This document shows positions 16,421 through 25,705 of a stretch of 64,000 nt of DNA, piece by piece; positions within the stretch are counted from its first letter, which is position 1, and each line of letters opens with the position of its first letter. The notes beneath the pieces are model-generated. The model saw only the letters and a list, made by a program, of their open reading frames with translations. It was not told where the DNA came from and searched no databases. Source of the stretch: Sphingomonas crusticola (GTDB lineage: Bacteria; Pseudomonadota; Alphaproteobacteria; Sphingomonadales; Sphingomonadaceae); NCBI RefSeq assembly GCF_003391115.1, contig NZ_QTJP01000001.1:1240001-1304000 (forward strand), read 5' to 3'. Made by a program: the position numbers and the translations under genes.

Positions 16421-16780
16421 GTGGTCACGCAGCGCCACGTTCTGCTGATCGATTTGGCCGACGACGCAGCTGCAATAGCGCGCTACGAAGCCTGGCACGC
16501 CGCAGGCGTAGTGCCGCCCAAGATTACCGGCTCGATCCGCGCCGCCGGCATCGTCGCGATGGACATTTACCGTAGCGGCAACCGGCTGGTGATGGTGATG
16601 GAGACCGAGGCCGGCTTCGATGCTGCGCGCAAGGCAGCGACTGATGCGGCCGACCCCGCCGTGGTCGCGTGGGAACGCTGGATGGACGAGGTGCAACGGC
16701 CACTGCCGTGGGCTGCTGCCGGCGCCAAGTGGACCGAAGCCGCGCGTATCTTCTCGCTGGAGGAGCAAACACCGGTCTAG
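16421..16780 (+). CDS. L-rhamnose/L-fucose mutarotase (DUF718 family)
   Basis: Small cytosolic mutarotase of 119 residues interconverting anomers of the imported sugar so that the dehydrogenase gets its preferred form. The protein resembles the L-rhamnose mutarotase family: a ferredoxin-like single domain with an RYEAWHAAGVVPP helix, IVAMDIYRSGNRLVMVME strand and a C-terminal WERWMDEVQ. Last gene of the fucose operon, starting with GTG two bases after the SDR stop. Fucose specificity is inferred from the operon. Confidence 0.8.
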   Translation: MVTQRHVLLIDLADDAAAIARYEAWHAAGVVPPKITGSIRAAGIVAMDIYRSGNRLVMVMETEAGFDAARKAATDAADPAVVAWERWMDEVQRPLPWAAAGAKWTEAARIFSLEEQTPV

Positions 16781-16863
16781 CGCTTGCGCGCGACAGCCTT
16801 CTCCGGCAATTCGCCTCGCCGAGCCCGGCAGGGCAGCGGCGGGAAGGTTGGCGGTCAGAGACG

Positions 16864-19800
16864 ATGGAAGCGCCGGTCTTTTATGATCCCAGCGGCCGCC
16901 GGCGGCGCTGGTCGATGCGCATCTTGCTCGGGCTTATCCTGGTGCTGGTCGCCGCCGCGTTCGGGTTCGGCGCCACCATCCTCGACGTTCCCGCGCCCGA
17001 TCCGCTCAAGGTAGGGCTCGAGCGAGAACAGCCGCGTTCGCTCAAGGCGCAGGTCGGGCATCTCCGCCGCAAGGCGGGCTCGGTCACGGCCTGGCTTCCG
17101 GGCTCGCGCGCGAAGCCGGCGCAACGCCAGGCGATCGTCGGCTTCTACACGCCATGGGACGATGCCAGCCACGCCAGCCTTGCCGCCCATATTAGCGAGC
17201 TGGACTGGCTTGTACCTGTCGTGGGGACCGTCACCGGCGCCAATCACGATTTCGCTTATGTCCAGGACCGGGCGCTACGGTCCATTCTGGCGAGCCAGCA
17301 ACGCCGGCCGGCATTGCTGCCGATGATCCAGAATGTGCGTGGTGGCGTGTGGGACGGACCCAATGCCGCGCTGTTGTTGCGCTCGCCTGCGGCACGCAAG
17401 GCTTTGCTCGACCGCATCGAACCGATCCTGGTGCAGCAACATGCCGCCGGCGTGTCGTTCGATTTCGAACAGCTGCCGCCGTCTGCACACCCCTTCTATC
17501 TACGTTTCATTGCCGAGGCCCGTGCCCGCTTGGCGCCAAAGAAGATGCTGGTGACACTGCAGGTGCCGGTCGACGATGCGGAGTGGGACCTGAAGGCCTA
17601 TGCCCGCGTCGCGGACAAGATTTTCCTGATGGATTACGACCAGCATTATCCCGGCAGCGAAGCCGGGCCGATCGCAGCCCAGCCCTGGTTCGTCCAGCAA
17701 TTGCGCGCTGCGATCAAGGCGGTGCCTCCCGGCAAATTGATCGTCGCGATCGGCAATTATGCCCAGGATTGGCCGGATGGAAGAACCGACGCCGACAGCA
17801 TGTCCGTACAGGAAGCGTGGCTGATCGCGCATGACAATGGATCGCAGACCCGCTTCGATCCGGCGAGCGGCAATGCCACGTTCGACTATAAGGACGATGA
17901 CGGCACGCTGCGCCACGTATGGTCGCTCGACGCGGCGAGTGCCTGGAACCAGCTGCGCGCGATCAAGGTATCCGGTGCCTGGGGCGTTGCCTTATGGAAG
18001 ATGGGCGGCGAGGATCCAGGTGTCTGGGACGATTTCCGCGCGATCCGCGCAGGCATCGCGCCGCCCACCTTTGGCGCGCTGGAGCCGCGCGGCAACACGC
18101 CGGAGGTTGTCGGCCAGGGTGAGATCGTCCGCGTCACCGACGTGCCCGGCATCGGTATGCGTACCGTCACGGCGGACCGGCGCGGGTTGATACGCGACGA
18201 GCATTTCGCCGCCTATCCGACCCCCTATGTGGTCGCGCGGACCGGCTACAAGCCCAAGCAGATCGCGCTGACTTTCGATGATGGCCCCGATCCGCGCTGG
18301 ACCCCGCAGATCCTGGATGTTCTCAAAGCGAAGCGCGCGCCCGCCACTTTCTTCGTCATCGGCGAGAATGCGCTCGCCCATCCGTTCCTGCTCAACCGGA
18401 TCCTCAACGAGGGGTCGGAACTCGGCAATCACAGTTACACCCATCCGGATATGTCGCTCATCTCCCCGCGCGGAGCACGGATCGAGCTCAACACGACCCA
18501 ACGGCTGGTCGAAGCCTATACCGGCCGCGCGATGCGGTTGGCGCGCATCCCTTATTTCGGCGATGCCGAGCCCACCACCGACAACGAGCTGCGTCCCGTG
18601 CTCGAGGCCCAGAATGCAGGCTATCTCAATATCGGCCTGCACGTGGATACGGAGGATTGGCAGCGCCCCGGAGTTCAGGCGATCATCGATAATGCGCTGG
18701 CATCGATCCAGGCCGGCGAGGACATGGACCCGTTGGCCGATAACAAGTCGCGCAACATCGTCCTGCTCCACGATTCCGGCGGTGACCGCGACCAGACGGT
18801 GGCGGCGCTGCCGCTGTTGATCGATACGCTACGCGCGCGGGGCTATTCGCTGGTGCCGGTCTCGGCATTGGCGGGCCTTACCCCTGCGCAGGTCAATCCG
18901 CGGATCAGCGGATCGGACCTCTTGGCCGTGCGGTTCGACGTGTCGATCTTCCTGCTGCTGGCAGGACTCGATAATCTTCTCAAATATCTGTTCTTCACCG
19001 CGATCTTCATCGGTACCGCGCGGGCCGTGCTGCTCGCCACCCTGGCCGTGCGCTCCAATCTCGCGCGCAATCGGCCGGTACCGCCAGCGATCGATCCGGA
19101 TAGGTTCGTGTCTGTGCTGATCCCGGCCTACAACGAGGCGCGGGTGATCGAGCAATCGGTGCGCGGCGTCCTGGCCAGCGAGCAGGTCAGGATCGAGGTG
19201 ATCGTGATCGACGATGGATCGAGCGACGAGACCAGCGCGATCGTGGAGCGGGCCTTCGGCGGCGATGCCCGGGTCCGGCTCCTCACCCTGGAAAATGGCG
19301 GCAAGGCGCGCGCGCTTAACGAAGGATTGAAGCTCGCCACCGGCGAGGTGATCATCGCGCTGGATGCCGACACGCAATTCGAGCCGCTGACGATCGCGCG
19401 GCTGGCGCGCTGGTTCGCGCATCCCAACATCGGCGCGGTCGCCGGCAACGCCAAGGTGGGCAATCGCATCAATCTCGTCACGCGCTGGCAGGCGGTCGAA
19501 TATGTCACCGCGCAAAATCTGGAGCGCCGTGCGCTTGACCGGTTCGACGCGATCACGGTCGTGCCGGGCGCGGTCGGTGCGTGGCGGCGGACCGCGCTCG
19601 ACATGGTGGATGGCTATCCGCACGACACGCTGGCCGAAGATCAGGACCTCACGATCGCGATCCAGCGCATGGGCTGGCTGGTCGAATATGACATCGATGC
19701 GGTCGCGTGGACCGAGGCGCCCGAGACGTTCGGAGCGCTTGCGCGCCAGCGTTTCCGCTGGGCGTTCGGCACGCTGCAATGCCTGTGGAAGCATCGCCGC

Positions 19801-20220
19801 ATCTTGCGCGAACGGCACCCCCCCGGGCTGGCTCTGGTCGGCATTCCGCAGGCGTGGCTGTTCCAGATCGGTTTCGCGCTGATCTCGCCGCTGATCGATC
19901 TCGCCCTCGGCGTGAGCATCGTCGCCACCATCCTGCGGGTCGAACAGCATGGGTGGGCCCAGACCCAGTCTGACGTGCTGCGCATGGCAGTCTATTGGAT
20001 CGCCTTCACCGGCATCGACGCGATCTGCGGCTGGATCGCCTACCGGCTCGAGCCGCGCGAGAAACGCTTCCCGCTTTTCCTGCTGCTGGCCCAGCGCTTC
20101 GTCTACCGCCAGATCATGTATTCGGTGGTGGTGCGTGCGGTCACGGCCGCCGTGCGCGGGCCGTGGGTCGGCTGGGGCAAGCTCGAACGATCAGGCCGGG
20201 TGACCGCAACGCAAGGTTAG
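16864..20220 (+). CDS. GH18-like / polysaccharide deacetylase / GT2 fusion protein
   Basis: Large membrane protein of 1118 residues with three catalytic modules. After one N-terminal membrane helix (about 19-40) comes a GH18-like chitinase barrel (about 85-390) with the acid motif GVSFDFEQ; then a NodB-type polysaccharide deacetylase (about 465-690) with TFDDGPD and HSYTHP; then a membrane segment and a GT2 processive glycosyltransferase (about 745-1000) with VLIPAYNEA, LDADTQF, EDQDL and the QxxRW box QRFRW, ending in several membrane helices. The start at ATG 16864 avoids an upstream extension lying over the mutarotase gene. Such fusions probably make and modify an N-acetylhexosamine polymer; the product here is unknown. 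It stands alone, 83 bases after the fucose operon. Confidence 0.88.
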   Translation: MEAPVFYDPSGRRRRWSMRILLGLILVLVAAAFGFGATILDVPAPDPLKVGLEREQPRSLKAQVGHLRRKAGSVTAWLPGSRAKPAQRQAIVGFYTPWDDASHASLAAHISELDWLVPVVGTVTGANHDFAYVQDRALRSILASQQRRPALLPMIQNVRGGVWDGPNAALLLRSPAARKALLDRIEPILVQQHAAGVSFDFEQLPPSAHPFYLRFIAEARARLAPKKMLVTLQVPVDDAEWDLKAYARVADKIFLMDYDQHYPGSEAGPIAAQPWFVQQLRAAIKAVPPGKLIVAIGNYAQDWPDGRTDADSMSVQEAWLIAHDNGSQTRFDPASGNATFDYKDDDGTLRHVWSLDAASAWNQLRAIKVSGAWGVALWKMGGEDPGVWDDFRAIRAGIAPPTFGALEPRGNTPEVVGQGEIVRVTDVPGIGMRTVTADRRGLIRDEHFAAYPTPYVVARTGYKPKQIALTFDDGPDPRWTPQILDVLKAKRAPATFFVIGENALAHPFLLNRILNEGSELGNHSYTHPDMSLISPRGARIELNTTQRLVEAYTGRAMRLARIPYFGDAEPTTDNELRPVLEAQNAGYLNIGLHVDTEDWQRPGVQAIIDNALASIQAGEDMDPLADNKSRNIVLLHDSGGDRDQTVAALPLLIDTLRARGYSLVPVSALAGLTPAQVNPRISGSDLLAVRFDVSIFLLLAGLDNLLKYLFFTAIFIGTARAVLLATLAVRSNLARNRPVPPAIDPDRFVSVLIPAYNEARVIEQSVRGVLASEQVRIEVIVIDDGSSDETSAIVERAFGGDARVRLLTLENGGKARALNEGLKLATGEVIIALDADTQFEPLTIARLARWFAHPNIGAVAGNAKVGNRINLVTRWQAVEYVTAQNLERRALDRFDAITVVPGAVGAWRRTALDMVDGYPHDTLAEDQDLTIAIQRMGWLVEYDIDAVAWTEAPETFGALARQRFRWAFGTLQCLWKHRRILRERHPPGLALVGIPQAWLFQIGFALISPLIDLALGVSIVATILRVEQHGWAQTQSDVLRMAVYWIAFTGIDAICGWIAYRLEPREKRFPLFLLLAQRFVYRQIMYSVVVRAVTAAVRGPWVGWGKLERSGRVTATQG

Positions 20221-20499
20221 CCGGGACCGAAAAAATAAAAAACACCAGAAACGAACTTGATGAACCGCGATGTACGGCGTCCCGATAGCCAGTCGCGAAC
20301 GCACGTACGGGCCGCTCTAACCTCCCGCACAATCCGCTCGCCGAGAAATTGGCAGACATGAGAAAGAGCCGAAAGCGCACGCGCCCGAACGAAGCGAACT
20401 TCGTACGTTAAATGCGTACGTCTGTCAAGGTTAGCCCCCGCGCGCATGCACGAGGTTCGCCGCCCCAGTGCAGAGCTACGGCATGGCCAGTCCCGTTTA
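20221..20499. other. Gene-free convergent region
   Basis: This 279-base stretch lies between two convergent genes and holds no convincing reading frame. It contains an A-rich tract at 20230-20245 (T-rich for leftward transcripts), three CGTACG palindromes (20304, 20402, 20415) and a strong leftward promoter-like sequence described separately. Confidence 0.6.
20400..20428 (-). promoter_or_regulatory. Orphan leftward promoter with embedded palindromic operator
   Basis: Read on the minus strand: TTGACA (20428-20423), a 17-base spacer, TACGAA (20405-20400). The spacer contains CGTACG and overlaps a second CGTACG at the -10 side, the layout of TetR-type operators that block polymerase. No gene starts downstream; the transcript would run toward the T-rich tract at 20245-20230 (about 160 nt), antisense to the end of the GT2 fusion gene if it reads further. 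Confidence 0.5.
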
Positions 20500-21432
20500 C
20501 TACCGGTGAGGCCGCGCGCCTTCCCCGCAGGGATCGCGCTCGATCTGGATCGTGGCGTGGCCGATGCCGAAGCGTTGTTCGAGAAGCGCCGCCACTCTGA
20601 GCCTTACATCCTCACCATCCGCATCGTCGGTAATGGCGATGTGCACGGTTCCGTTGACGTCGCTGATCGCCATCGACCAGACGTGGAGGTCGTGGACGTC
20701 GCACACGCCGGCAAGGGCCGAAATTTCCGTCCGGATATCACCAAGATCGATGCCCTTGGGAACGCCCTCCAGCAGCACGTTGGTCGTATCGCGCAGCAGT
20801 GCCCATGTGCGCGGCAATACCCATAAGGCGATGCCGATCGCGACGATCGGATCGATCCATAGCTTCCCTGTGAACCGGATCAGGATCGCGCCAAGGATCA
20901 CCCCGACGGAGCCGATCGCGTCGGACCAAACCTCGAGATAGGCGCCCTTGACCGCCATACTCTCGCCCCGGCCGGCGACGAGCACCCGCATCGAGATGAC
21001 GTTGATGATCAGGCCGAGCACCGCGACTGCCAGCATACCGTTCGCGGCAACAGGCTCTGGATCGCGGAAGCGACCGACAGCTTCGGCCAGCACATAGGCC
21101 GCGGCCGCGAACAGCAAGAAGGCGTTGAAGGTCGCCGCCAATATTTCGAGCCTTTTGTACCCGAACGTTCGCTTGTCGTCGGGCGCTCTTCCCCCGATCC
21201 GAACTGCCATCAGCGCGATTGCCAGCGCCGCCACGTCGGTCAGCATGTGCGCCGCGTCCGAGAGCAGCGCCAAACTGTTGTACAGGAAGGCGCCGACGAG
21301 CTCGATCACGAGTACCGAGCTTGTAAGCAACAGCGCCGCCGTCAGCGCGCGACCGCTCGCCCCGGTCGTGTGATCATGGTGGCCCGACCCATGGCTATGG
21401 TCGTGATCGTGGTGGCCGTGCCCTTCGCTCAT
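20500..21432 (-). CDS. Cation diffusion facilitator (Zn/Cd/Co efflux)
   Basis: Inner-membrane metal/proton antiporter of 310 residues. The first 21 residues are a histidine/aspartate-rich metal-binding tail ([11 protein letters not shown]). Six membrane helices follow with the helix-2 metal pair H62-x3-D66 (AHMLTD) and the helix-5 pair E167-x3-D171 (EVWSD), where many zinc exporters have His at the first position. The soluble C-terminal ferredoxin-like domain includes VHDLHVWSM. The Glu variant occurs in a subset of CzcD-like proteins and may alter metal preference. The 3' end faces the fusion-protein gene; the divergent SPFH operon lies upstream. Confidence 0.88.
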   Translation of the reverse strand: MSEGHGHHDHDHSHGSGHHDHTTGASGRALTAALLLTSSVLVIELVGAFLYNSLALLSDAAHMLTDVAALAIALMAVRIGGRAPDDKRTFGYKRLEILAATFNAFLLFAAAAYVLAEAVGRFRDPEPVAANGMLAVAVLGLIINVISMRVLVAGRGESMAVKGAYLEVWSDAIGSVGVILGAILIRFTGKLWIDPIVAIGIALWVLPRTWALLRDTTNVLLEGVPKGIDLGDIRTEISALAGVCDVHDLHVWSMAISDVNGTVHIAITDDADGEDVRLRVAALLEQRFGIGHATIQIERDPCGEGARPHR

Positions 21433-21558
21433 GCGCGGCCCTTAGAGGAGCGGCCGATCAAAAAGAAGGAGCGATGGCCGATCTGCGCTCCGCCGATTGC
21501 GATTGGAACAGGCCGGTCAGGAGCGCATAAGCAAAGCATAAATGCGGAGTCTGCCGAC

Positions 21559-22530
21559 GTGATCCTCTACTTCTTCGCTGCGATCGCATTGTTGGCGATC
21601 CTGATCGTCTTTTCCGGCATCAAAGTCGTCCGTCAGGGCTATCAATATACGATCGAGCGGTTCGGCCGCTTCACGTTCGTCGCCCGGCCGGGCTTCAACT
21701 TCCTCGTGCCCTTCTTCGATCGCGTCGGCCGGCGCGTGAACATGATGGAGCAGGTGCTCGACATCCCGGGACAGGAGATCATCACCAAGGACAATGCCAT
21801 GGTGGCGGTCGACGGGGTCGTCTTCTTCCAGGTGCTGGATGCCGCCAAGGCCGCCTATGAAGTGTCCGAAATCTACGTCGCGATCATGCAGCTCACTACC
21901 ACCAACCTGCGCACCGTGATGGGCTCGATGGACCTCGACGAGACCCTGTCCAAACGCGACGAGATCAATGCACGGCTGTTGTCGGTGGTCGATCACGCGA
22001 CCGAGGCGTGGGGCGTCAAGATCACCCGGGTCGAGGTCAAGGACATCCGCCCGCCCGCCGACATCGTCAACGCGATGGGCCGCCAGATGAAGGCCGAGCG
22101 CGAAAAGCGCGCGGTCATCCTCGAGGCCGAAGGCAGCCGCGCGTCGGAAATCCTGCGCGCCGAGGGCCAGAAGCAAAGCCAGATCCTGGAGGCCGAAGGG
22201 CGCCGCGAGGCGGCCTTCCGCGACGCCGAAGGCCGCGAGCGGTCTGCGCAGGCCGAAGCCAAGGCGACGCAGATGGTGAGCGAGGCGATCGCGGGCGGCA
22301 ACGCGCAGGCGATCAATTATTTCATCGCGCAGAAATATGTCGAGGCGATCAGCCAGTTCGCGACCTCGCCCAACGCCAAGACCATACTTTTCCCGGTCGA
22401 GGCGACGCAGCTCATGGGGACGCTCGGCGGCATCGGCGAGATCGCCAAGGAAGCGCTCGGCAAGCAGGATGCGCCTTCGACGCCTGCTCCGACGCGCGCC
22501 CCGGGGCAGATCCCGATCACCAAAGGCTGA
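21559..22530 (+). CDS. SPFH/band-7 membrane protease regulator (QmcA/stomatin-like)
   Basis: Stomatin/prohibitin-family protein of 323 residues anchored by one N-terminal helix ([19 protein letters not shown]), forming oligomers that organise membrane proteases and micro-domains. The SPFH domain covers roughly 25-190 ([27 protein letters not shown]), followed by a charged coiled coil with repeated ILEAEG/ILRAEG. The start is GTG 21559, preceded by GGAG at about ten bases; the frame is open far upstream but there overlaps the divergent exporter gene. It pairs with the NfeD gene four bases downstream, the usual partner arrangement. Confidence 0.85.
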   Translation: MILYFFAAIALLAILIVFSGIKVVRQGYQYTIERFGRFTFVARPGFNFLVPFFDRVGRRVNMMEQVLDIPGQEIITKDNAMVAVDGVVFFQVLDAAKAAYEVSEIYVAIMQLTTTNLRTVMGSMDLDETLSKRDEINARLLSVVDHATEAWGVKITRVEVKDIRPPADIVNAMGRQMKAEREKRAVILEAEGSRASEILRAEGQKQSQILEAEGRREAAFRDAEGRERSAQAEAKATQMVSEAIAGGNAQAINYFIAQKYVEAISQFATSPNAKTILFPVEATQLMGTLGGIGEIAKEALGKQDAPSTPAPTRAPGQIPITKG

Positions 22531-22533
22531 GCG

Positions 22534-22971
22534 ATGGGCGACGCATGGCTGTGGCTGATCGCGGGCGTCGCGCTGGCGATAGCGGAGTTGATCGTCCCGG
22601 GCGTCTTCCTGATCTGGCTGGGCGCGGCGGCGCTCGTTACCGGCACCGTCACGCTCGCTTTGCCGCTTGCCGCGCCGGTCCAGTTCGCCGTGTTCGCGAT
22701 CTCGGCATGCCTCGCCGTGCTTGGCGGACGAAGCGTCATGCGGCGCTCGCCGATCATTTCCGACGATCCCTTGCTCAACGAGCGGACCGCGCGGCTGATC
22801 GGCAAGCGGGTGATGGTCGTCGAGCCCCTGATCGGGGGCGAAGGCCGGGTCCGCGTGGGCGATGGCGTGTGGTCTGCCATCGGGACCGATGCGCCCGCCG
22901 GTACGCTGGTCGAAGTGATCGGCGCCGATGGCGGACGACTGGTAGTGGAACCGATCCCGCCGCAAACGTGA
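22534..22971 (+). CDS. NfeD-family membrane protein
   Basis: Short NfeD of 145 residues with two or three N-terminal membrane helices (WLWLIAGVALAIAELIVPG, LIWLGAAALVTG, AVFAISACLAVLGG) and a C-terminal OB-fold domain (about 85-145, IGKRVMVVEPLIGGEGRVRV). NfeD proteins work with SPFH proteins in membrane protein quality control. It starts three bases after the SPFH stop and is clearly in the same operon. Confidence 0.88.
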   Translation: MGDAWLWLIAGVALAIAELIVPGVFLIWLGAAALVTGTVTLALPLAAPVQFAVFAISACLAVLGGRSVMRRSPIISDDPLLNERTARLIGKRVMVVEPLIGGEGRVRVGDGVWSAIGTDAPAGTLVEVIGADGGRLVVEPIPPQT

Positions 22972-23044
22972 CCGCGGTTGAGCGGCGTCGGCTAAGCGGC
23001 TATCGCCCCGCCGTACACGCAGCTGAACCGTGCGAAAGGCGAGA

Positions 23045-23752
23045 ATGACGGCATCGATCGCGCTCGTCGACGACGATCGCAACATCCTGACCTCGGTGTC
23101 GATTGCGCTCCAGTCGGAGGGCTTCGCCGTGCGCATCTATACCGATGGCGAAACCGCGCTGAAGGCGCTGACCGACAATCCGCCCGATCTGGCCGTGCTG
23201 GATATCAAGATGCCGCGGATGGACGGCATGGAGCTGTTGCGGCGGCTGCGCGAGAAGAGCCCGCTGCCGGCGATTTTCCTGACGTCGAAGGACGATGAGC
23301 TGGACGAGGCGCTCGGGCTCGCGCTTGGCGCCGACGATTATATCACCAAGCCGTTCAGCCAGCGCCTGCTGATCGCCCGCATCCGCGCGATCCTCCGCCG
23401 GGTCGAGATGCGGGGTAAGCAGGATGGCGAAGACGGCGCGCCGATCGCCGAGAAAATCGTGCGCGGACGGCTGGAGATGGACCCGGCGCGTCATCGCGTC
23501 ACATGGGATGGCAAGGACGTGACGCTGACCGTCACGGAGTTCCTGATCCTCGAGGCGCTGGCGCAGCGCCCGGGCTTCGTAAAATCGCGCGACCAATTGA
23601 TGGACACGGCCTATCAGGACGATGTCTATGTCGACGACCGCACGATCGACAGCCACATCAAGCGATTGCGGCGCAAATTTCGACAGGTGGACAACGATTT
23701 CAAGGCAATCGAGACGCTCTATGGCGTTGGCTACCGTTTTTCTGAGGAGTGA
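23045..23752 (+). CDS. chvI: Response regulator ChvI
   Basis: OmpR-type regulator of 235 residues. The receiver domain has the acidic pair D9/D10, phospho-acceptor D53 ([11 protein letters not shown]), T80 and K102 (ITKPF); the C-terminal winged helix (about 135-235) has [17 protein letters not shown] and [13 protein letters not shown]. The start ATG 23045 follows AAGGCGAGA; a GTG 15 bases upstream is less likely. Sits directly before the sensor kinase gene and the PTS regulatory genes, the conserved alphaproteobacterial arrangement that controls envelope, acid and host-response genes in relatives. Confidence 0.9.
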   Translation: MTASIALVDDDRNILTSVSIALQSEGFAVRIYTDGETALKALTDNPPDLAVLDIKMPRMDGMELLRRLREKSPLPAIFLTSKDDELDEALGLALGADDYITKPFSQRLLIARIRAILRRVEMRGKQDGEDGAPIAEKIVRGRLEMDPARHRVTWDGKDVTLTVTEFLILEALAQRPGFVKSRDQLMDTAYQDDVYVDDRTIDSHIKRLRRKFRQVDNDFKAIETLYGVGYRFSEE

Positions 23753-25283
23753 CGACGGCGAGGCGCGGTGGCGGCTGTCGCTCACCGGACGTATCCTTGC
23801 AGTCAACATTTTCGCGCTCGTCGTGCTGGCCGGCGGCTTCTTCTATCTGGATTCCTATCGCACCCAGCTGATCCAGGAACGCAGCGACCGGATCGGGACC
23901 GAGGCCAAGCTTACCGCCGCCGCGGTGGCAGTGACGCCGCCGGCCGCCGTGCAGGGATTGTTGACCCGGATGGGGGCCGCCAATCAGACGCGGCTGCGCC
24001 TGTACCGCGGCGACGGTCCGCCGACCGACAGCTGGGCGCAGGGCGGCCCGACCTACACGCTGCGCGACCCGGCCGAAGAACCCTGGCGGCGGCACGTGGC
24101 ACGCTTCATGGACCGGGTGATCGACAATATCGTCGGTGCGGAAGTCCCCGAGCGCTTCATCGAGCCTCCGGTCGATCGGCTCGGCGCCTGGCCCGAAGCC
24201 GTCCAGGCGCAGAAAACGGGTGCGGTCGCGACGGCAATCCGCCGCGCGCCGGCGCGGACGCCGATCATATCCGCGGCTATGCCGGTTCGCGGGGATAATG
24301 CGGGGGTGCTGCTGCTTACCAGCGACCAGCGCGATGTGATCCGCACGGTGCGGGCCGAGCGGTTCTGGCTGGGCATCGTTTTATTGCTCACGACCGCTCT
24401 GTCGGTGGCGCTGTCCTTGTTCCTGGCGCGCACCATCGCCCGTCCCCTGCGCCGGCTTGCGCTGGCTGCGCATCGCGTGCGTCTCGGCCGTTCGCGCGAG
24501 GTCCAGGTGCCGCGGTTGCCGTCGCGCCGCGACGAAATCGGGACGCTCGCCCGGGCGCTATCGGACATGAGCCAGGCACTCCGCCAGCGGATCGACGCGA
24601 CCGAGGCCTTCGCGGCCGATGTCGCGCATGAGATGAAGAACCCGCTCGCATCGCTTCGATCGGCAATCGACAGTCTGGAACTGGTCAAGGATCCCGAATT
24701 GCGCGAGCGCCTGCTGGTCGTGATCAGGGACGATGTGCGGCGGCTCGATCGGCTGATCACCGACGTCTCCGAAGCCTCGCGCATGGATGCGGAGCTGTCC
24801 CGGGCACGGTTCGAGTCGGTCGATATCGGCCATATGATCGAGCAATTGGTCGAGGCGCGCGAGGCGCGCGGCCTTTCCAACGGCATTCGGCTCGCCTTTG
24901 GGCGGCCGCATCGCGGCAGCGCCGTCGTGTTCGGCGACGGCCAGCGGCTGGCACGCGCGATCGAGAATCTGATCGATAACGCCATTTCCTTTTCGCCGCC
25001 CGGCGGCCTGGTCCAGATCACCGCCATGCGCGACGGTCAGCAGGTGGTGATCCGCGTCGAGGATGACGGGCCGGGCGTGCCGCCCGGAGAGCGCCAGGCG
25101 ATCTTCAACCGTTTCCATTCGATCAGGCCCGAGGGCGAAGTGTTCGGGCGCCATTCGGGCCTGGGCCTCGCTATCGCCAAGGCGATCGTCGAGGGCCACA
25201 CCGGAACGATCTCCGTGACCGATCGCGAGGATGACAATCGCGGCGCCCGCTTCTCGATCCGCCTGCCCGCGGCCGAAAAATGA
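23721..25283 (+). CDS. chvG: Sensor histidine kinase ChvG
   Basis: Membrane sensor kinase of about 520 residues, partner of ChvI. It has a first membrane helix ([18 protein letters not shown]), a periplasmic region of some 190 residues, a second helix ([19 protein letters not shown]), a HAMP domain, the H box with phospho-accepting H303 ([14 protein letters not shown]), and N, G boxes ([29 protein letters not shown]). The best start is ATG 23721, which overlaps the end of chvI by 32 bases; a ribosome-binding sequence TGAGGAG lies inside chvI but has no standard start right after it, so the exact N terminus is uncertain. Confidence 0.88.
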   Translation: MALATVFLRSDDGEARWRLSLTGRILAVNIFALVVLAGGFFYLDSYRTQLIQERSDRIGTEAKLTAAAVAVTPPAAVQGLLTRMGAANQTRLRLYRGDGPPTDSWAQGGPTYTLRDPAEEPWRRHVARFMDRVIDNIVGAEVPERFIEPPVDRLGAWPEAVQAQKTGAVATAIRRAPARTPIISAAMPVRGDNAGVLLLTSDQRDVIRTVRAERFWLGIVLLLTTALSVALSLFLARTIARPLRRLALAAHRVRLGRSREVQVPRLPSRRDEIGTLARALSDMSQALRQRIDATEAFAADVAHEMKNPLASLRSAIDSLELVKDPELRERLLVVIRDDVRRLDRLITDVSEASRMDAELSRARFESVDIGHMIEQLVEAREARGLSNGIRLAFGRPHRGSAVVFGDGQRLARAIENLIDNAISFSPPGGLVQITAMRDGQQVVIRVEDDGPGVPPGERQAIFNRFHSIRPEGEVFGRHSGLGLAIAKAIVEGHTGTISVTDREDDNRGARFSIRLPAAEK

Positions 25284-25705
25284 CCACGACGCTGCATGCC
25301 AGCTGCGTCGCGATCGACGGACGCGGCATATTGCTGACCGGCCTATCCGGATCGGGCAAGTCGGACCTGGCACTGCGCCTGATCGACCGCGGAGCGACAT
25401 TGATCGGCGACGACGGCATCGTGGTCGAAGCGCGTGACGGCCGGCTTCATGCGCGCGCTGGGCCGCATATCGACGGCCAGCTCGAAATACGGGGGCTGGG
25501 CATAGTGGCGCTGCCCTCAGCCCCCGAGGCCCCGCTCGCTTTGGCAGTCGCGCTCGACCAGCCGGTGCCGCGCATGGCTGATGAGTTCCTGCCCGTGCGC
25601 GTCTTAGAAGGCCTCACCCTGCCCGTGATCGCGCTTGCCCCTTTCGAAAGTTCGGCGCCAGTCAAGGTTGAGAAAGCTTTGTTTCTCTATGGCTTACCCG
25701 CATGA
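25280..25705 (+). CDS. hprK: HPr kinase/phosphorylase, short alphaproteobacterial form
   Basis: Phosphorylates or dephosphorylates HPr on its regulatory serine. At 141 residues it contains only the catalytic core without the N-terminal domain of Firmicutes enzymes. The P-loop is intact (GLSGSGKS, residues 21-28) and the HprK signature QLEIRGLGI is present. Its ATG overlaps the chvG stop (ATGA) and its stop overlaps rapZ (ATGA), so expression is tied to the two-component system. The target serine is present in the HPr encoded 1.4 kb downstream. Confidence 0.9.
   Translation: MTTTLHASCVAIDGRGILLTGLSGSGKSDLALRLIDRGATLIGDDGIVVEARDGRLHARAGPHIDGQLEIRGLGIVALPSAPEAPLALAVALDQPVPRMADEFLPVRVLEGLTLPVIALAPFESSAPVKVEKALFLYGLPA

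Noticed and set aside
20141-20447. Small minus-strand frames of 76-79 codons after the orphan promoter
   Set aside because: They run into the GT2 fusion gene antisense or end in a T-rich tract, lack ribosome-binding sites and resemble no known protein.
21517-23136. Open frame of 539 codons on the minus strand across the SPFH, NfeD and chvI region
   Set aside because: It is antisense to three well-conserved genes, rich in Arg/Asp/His repeats typical of the complement of GC-rich coding DNA, and has no domain or ribosome-binding site.
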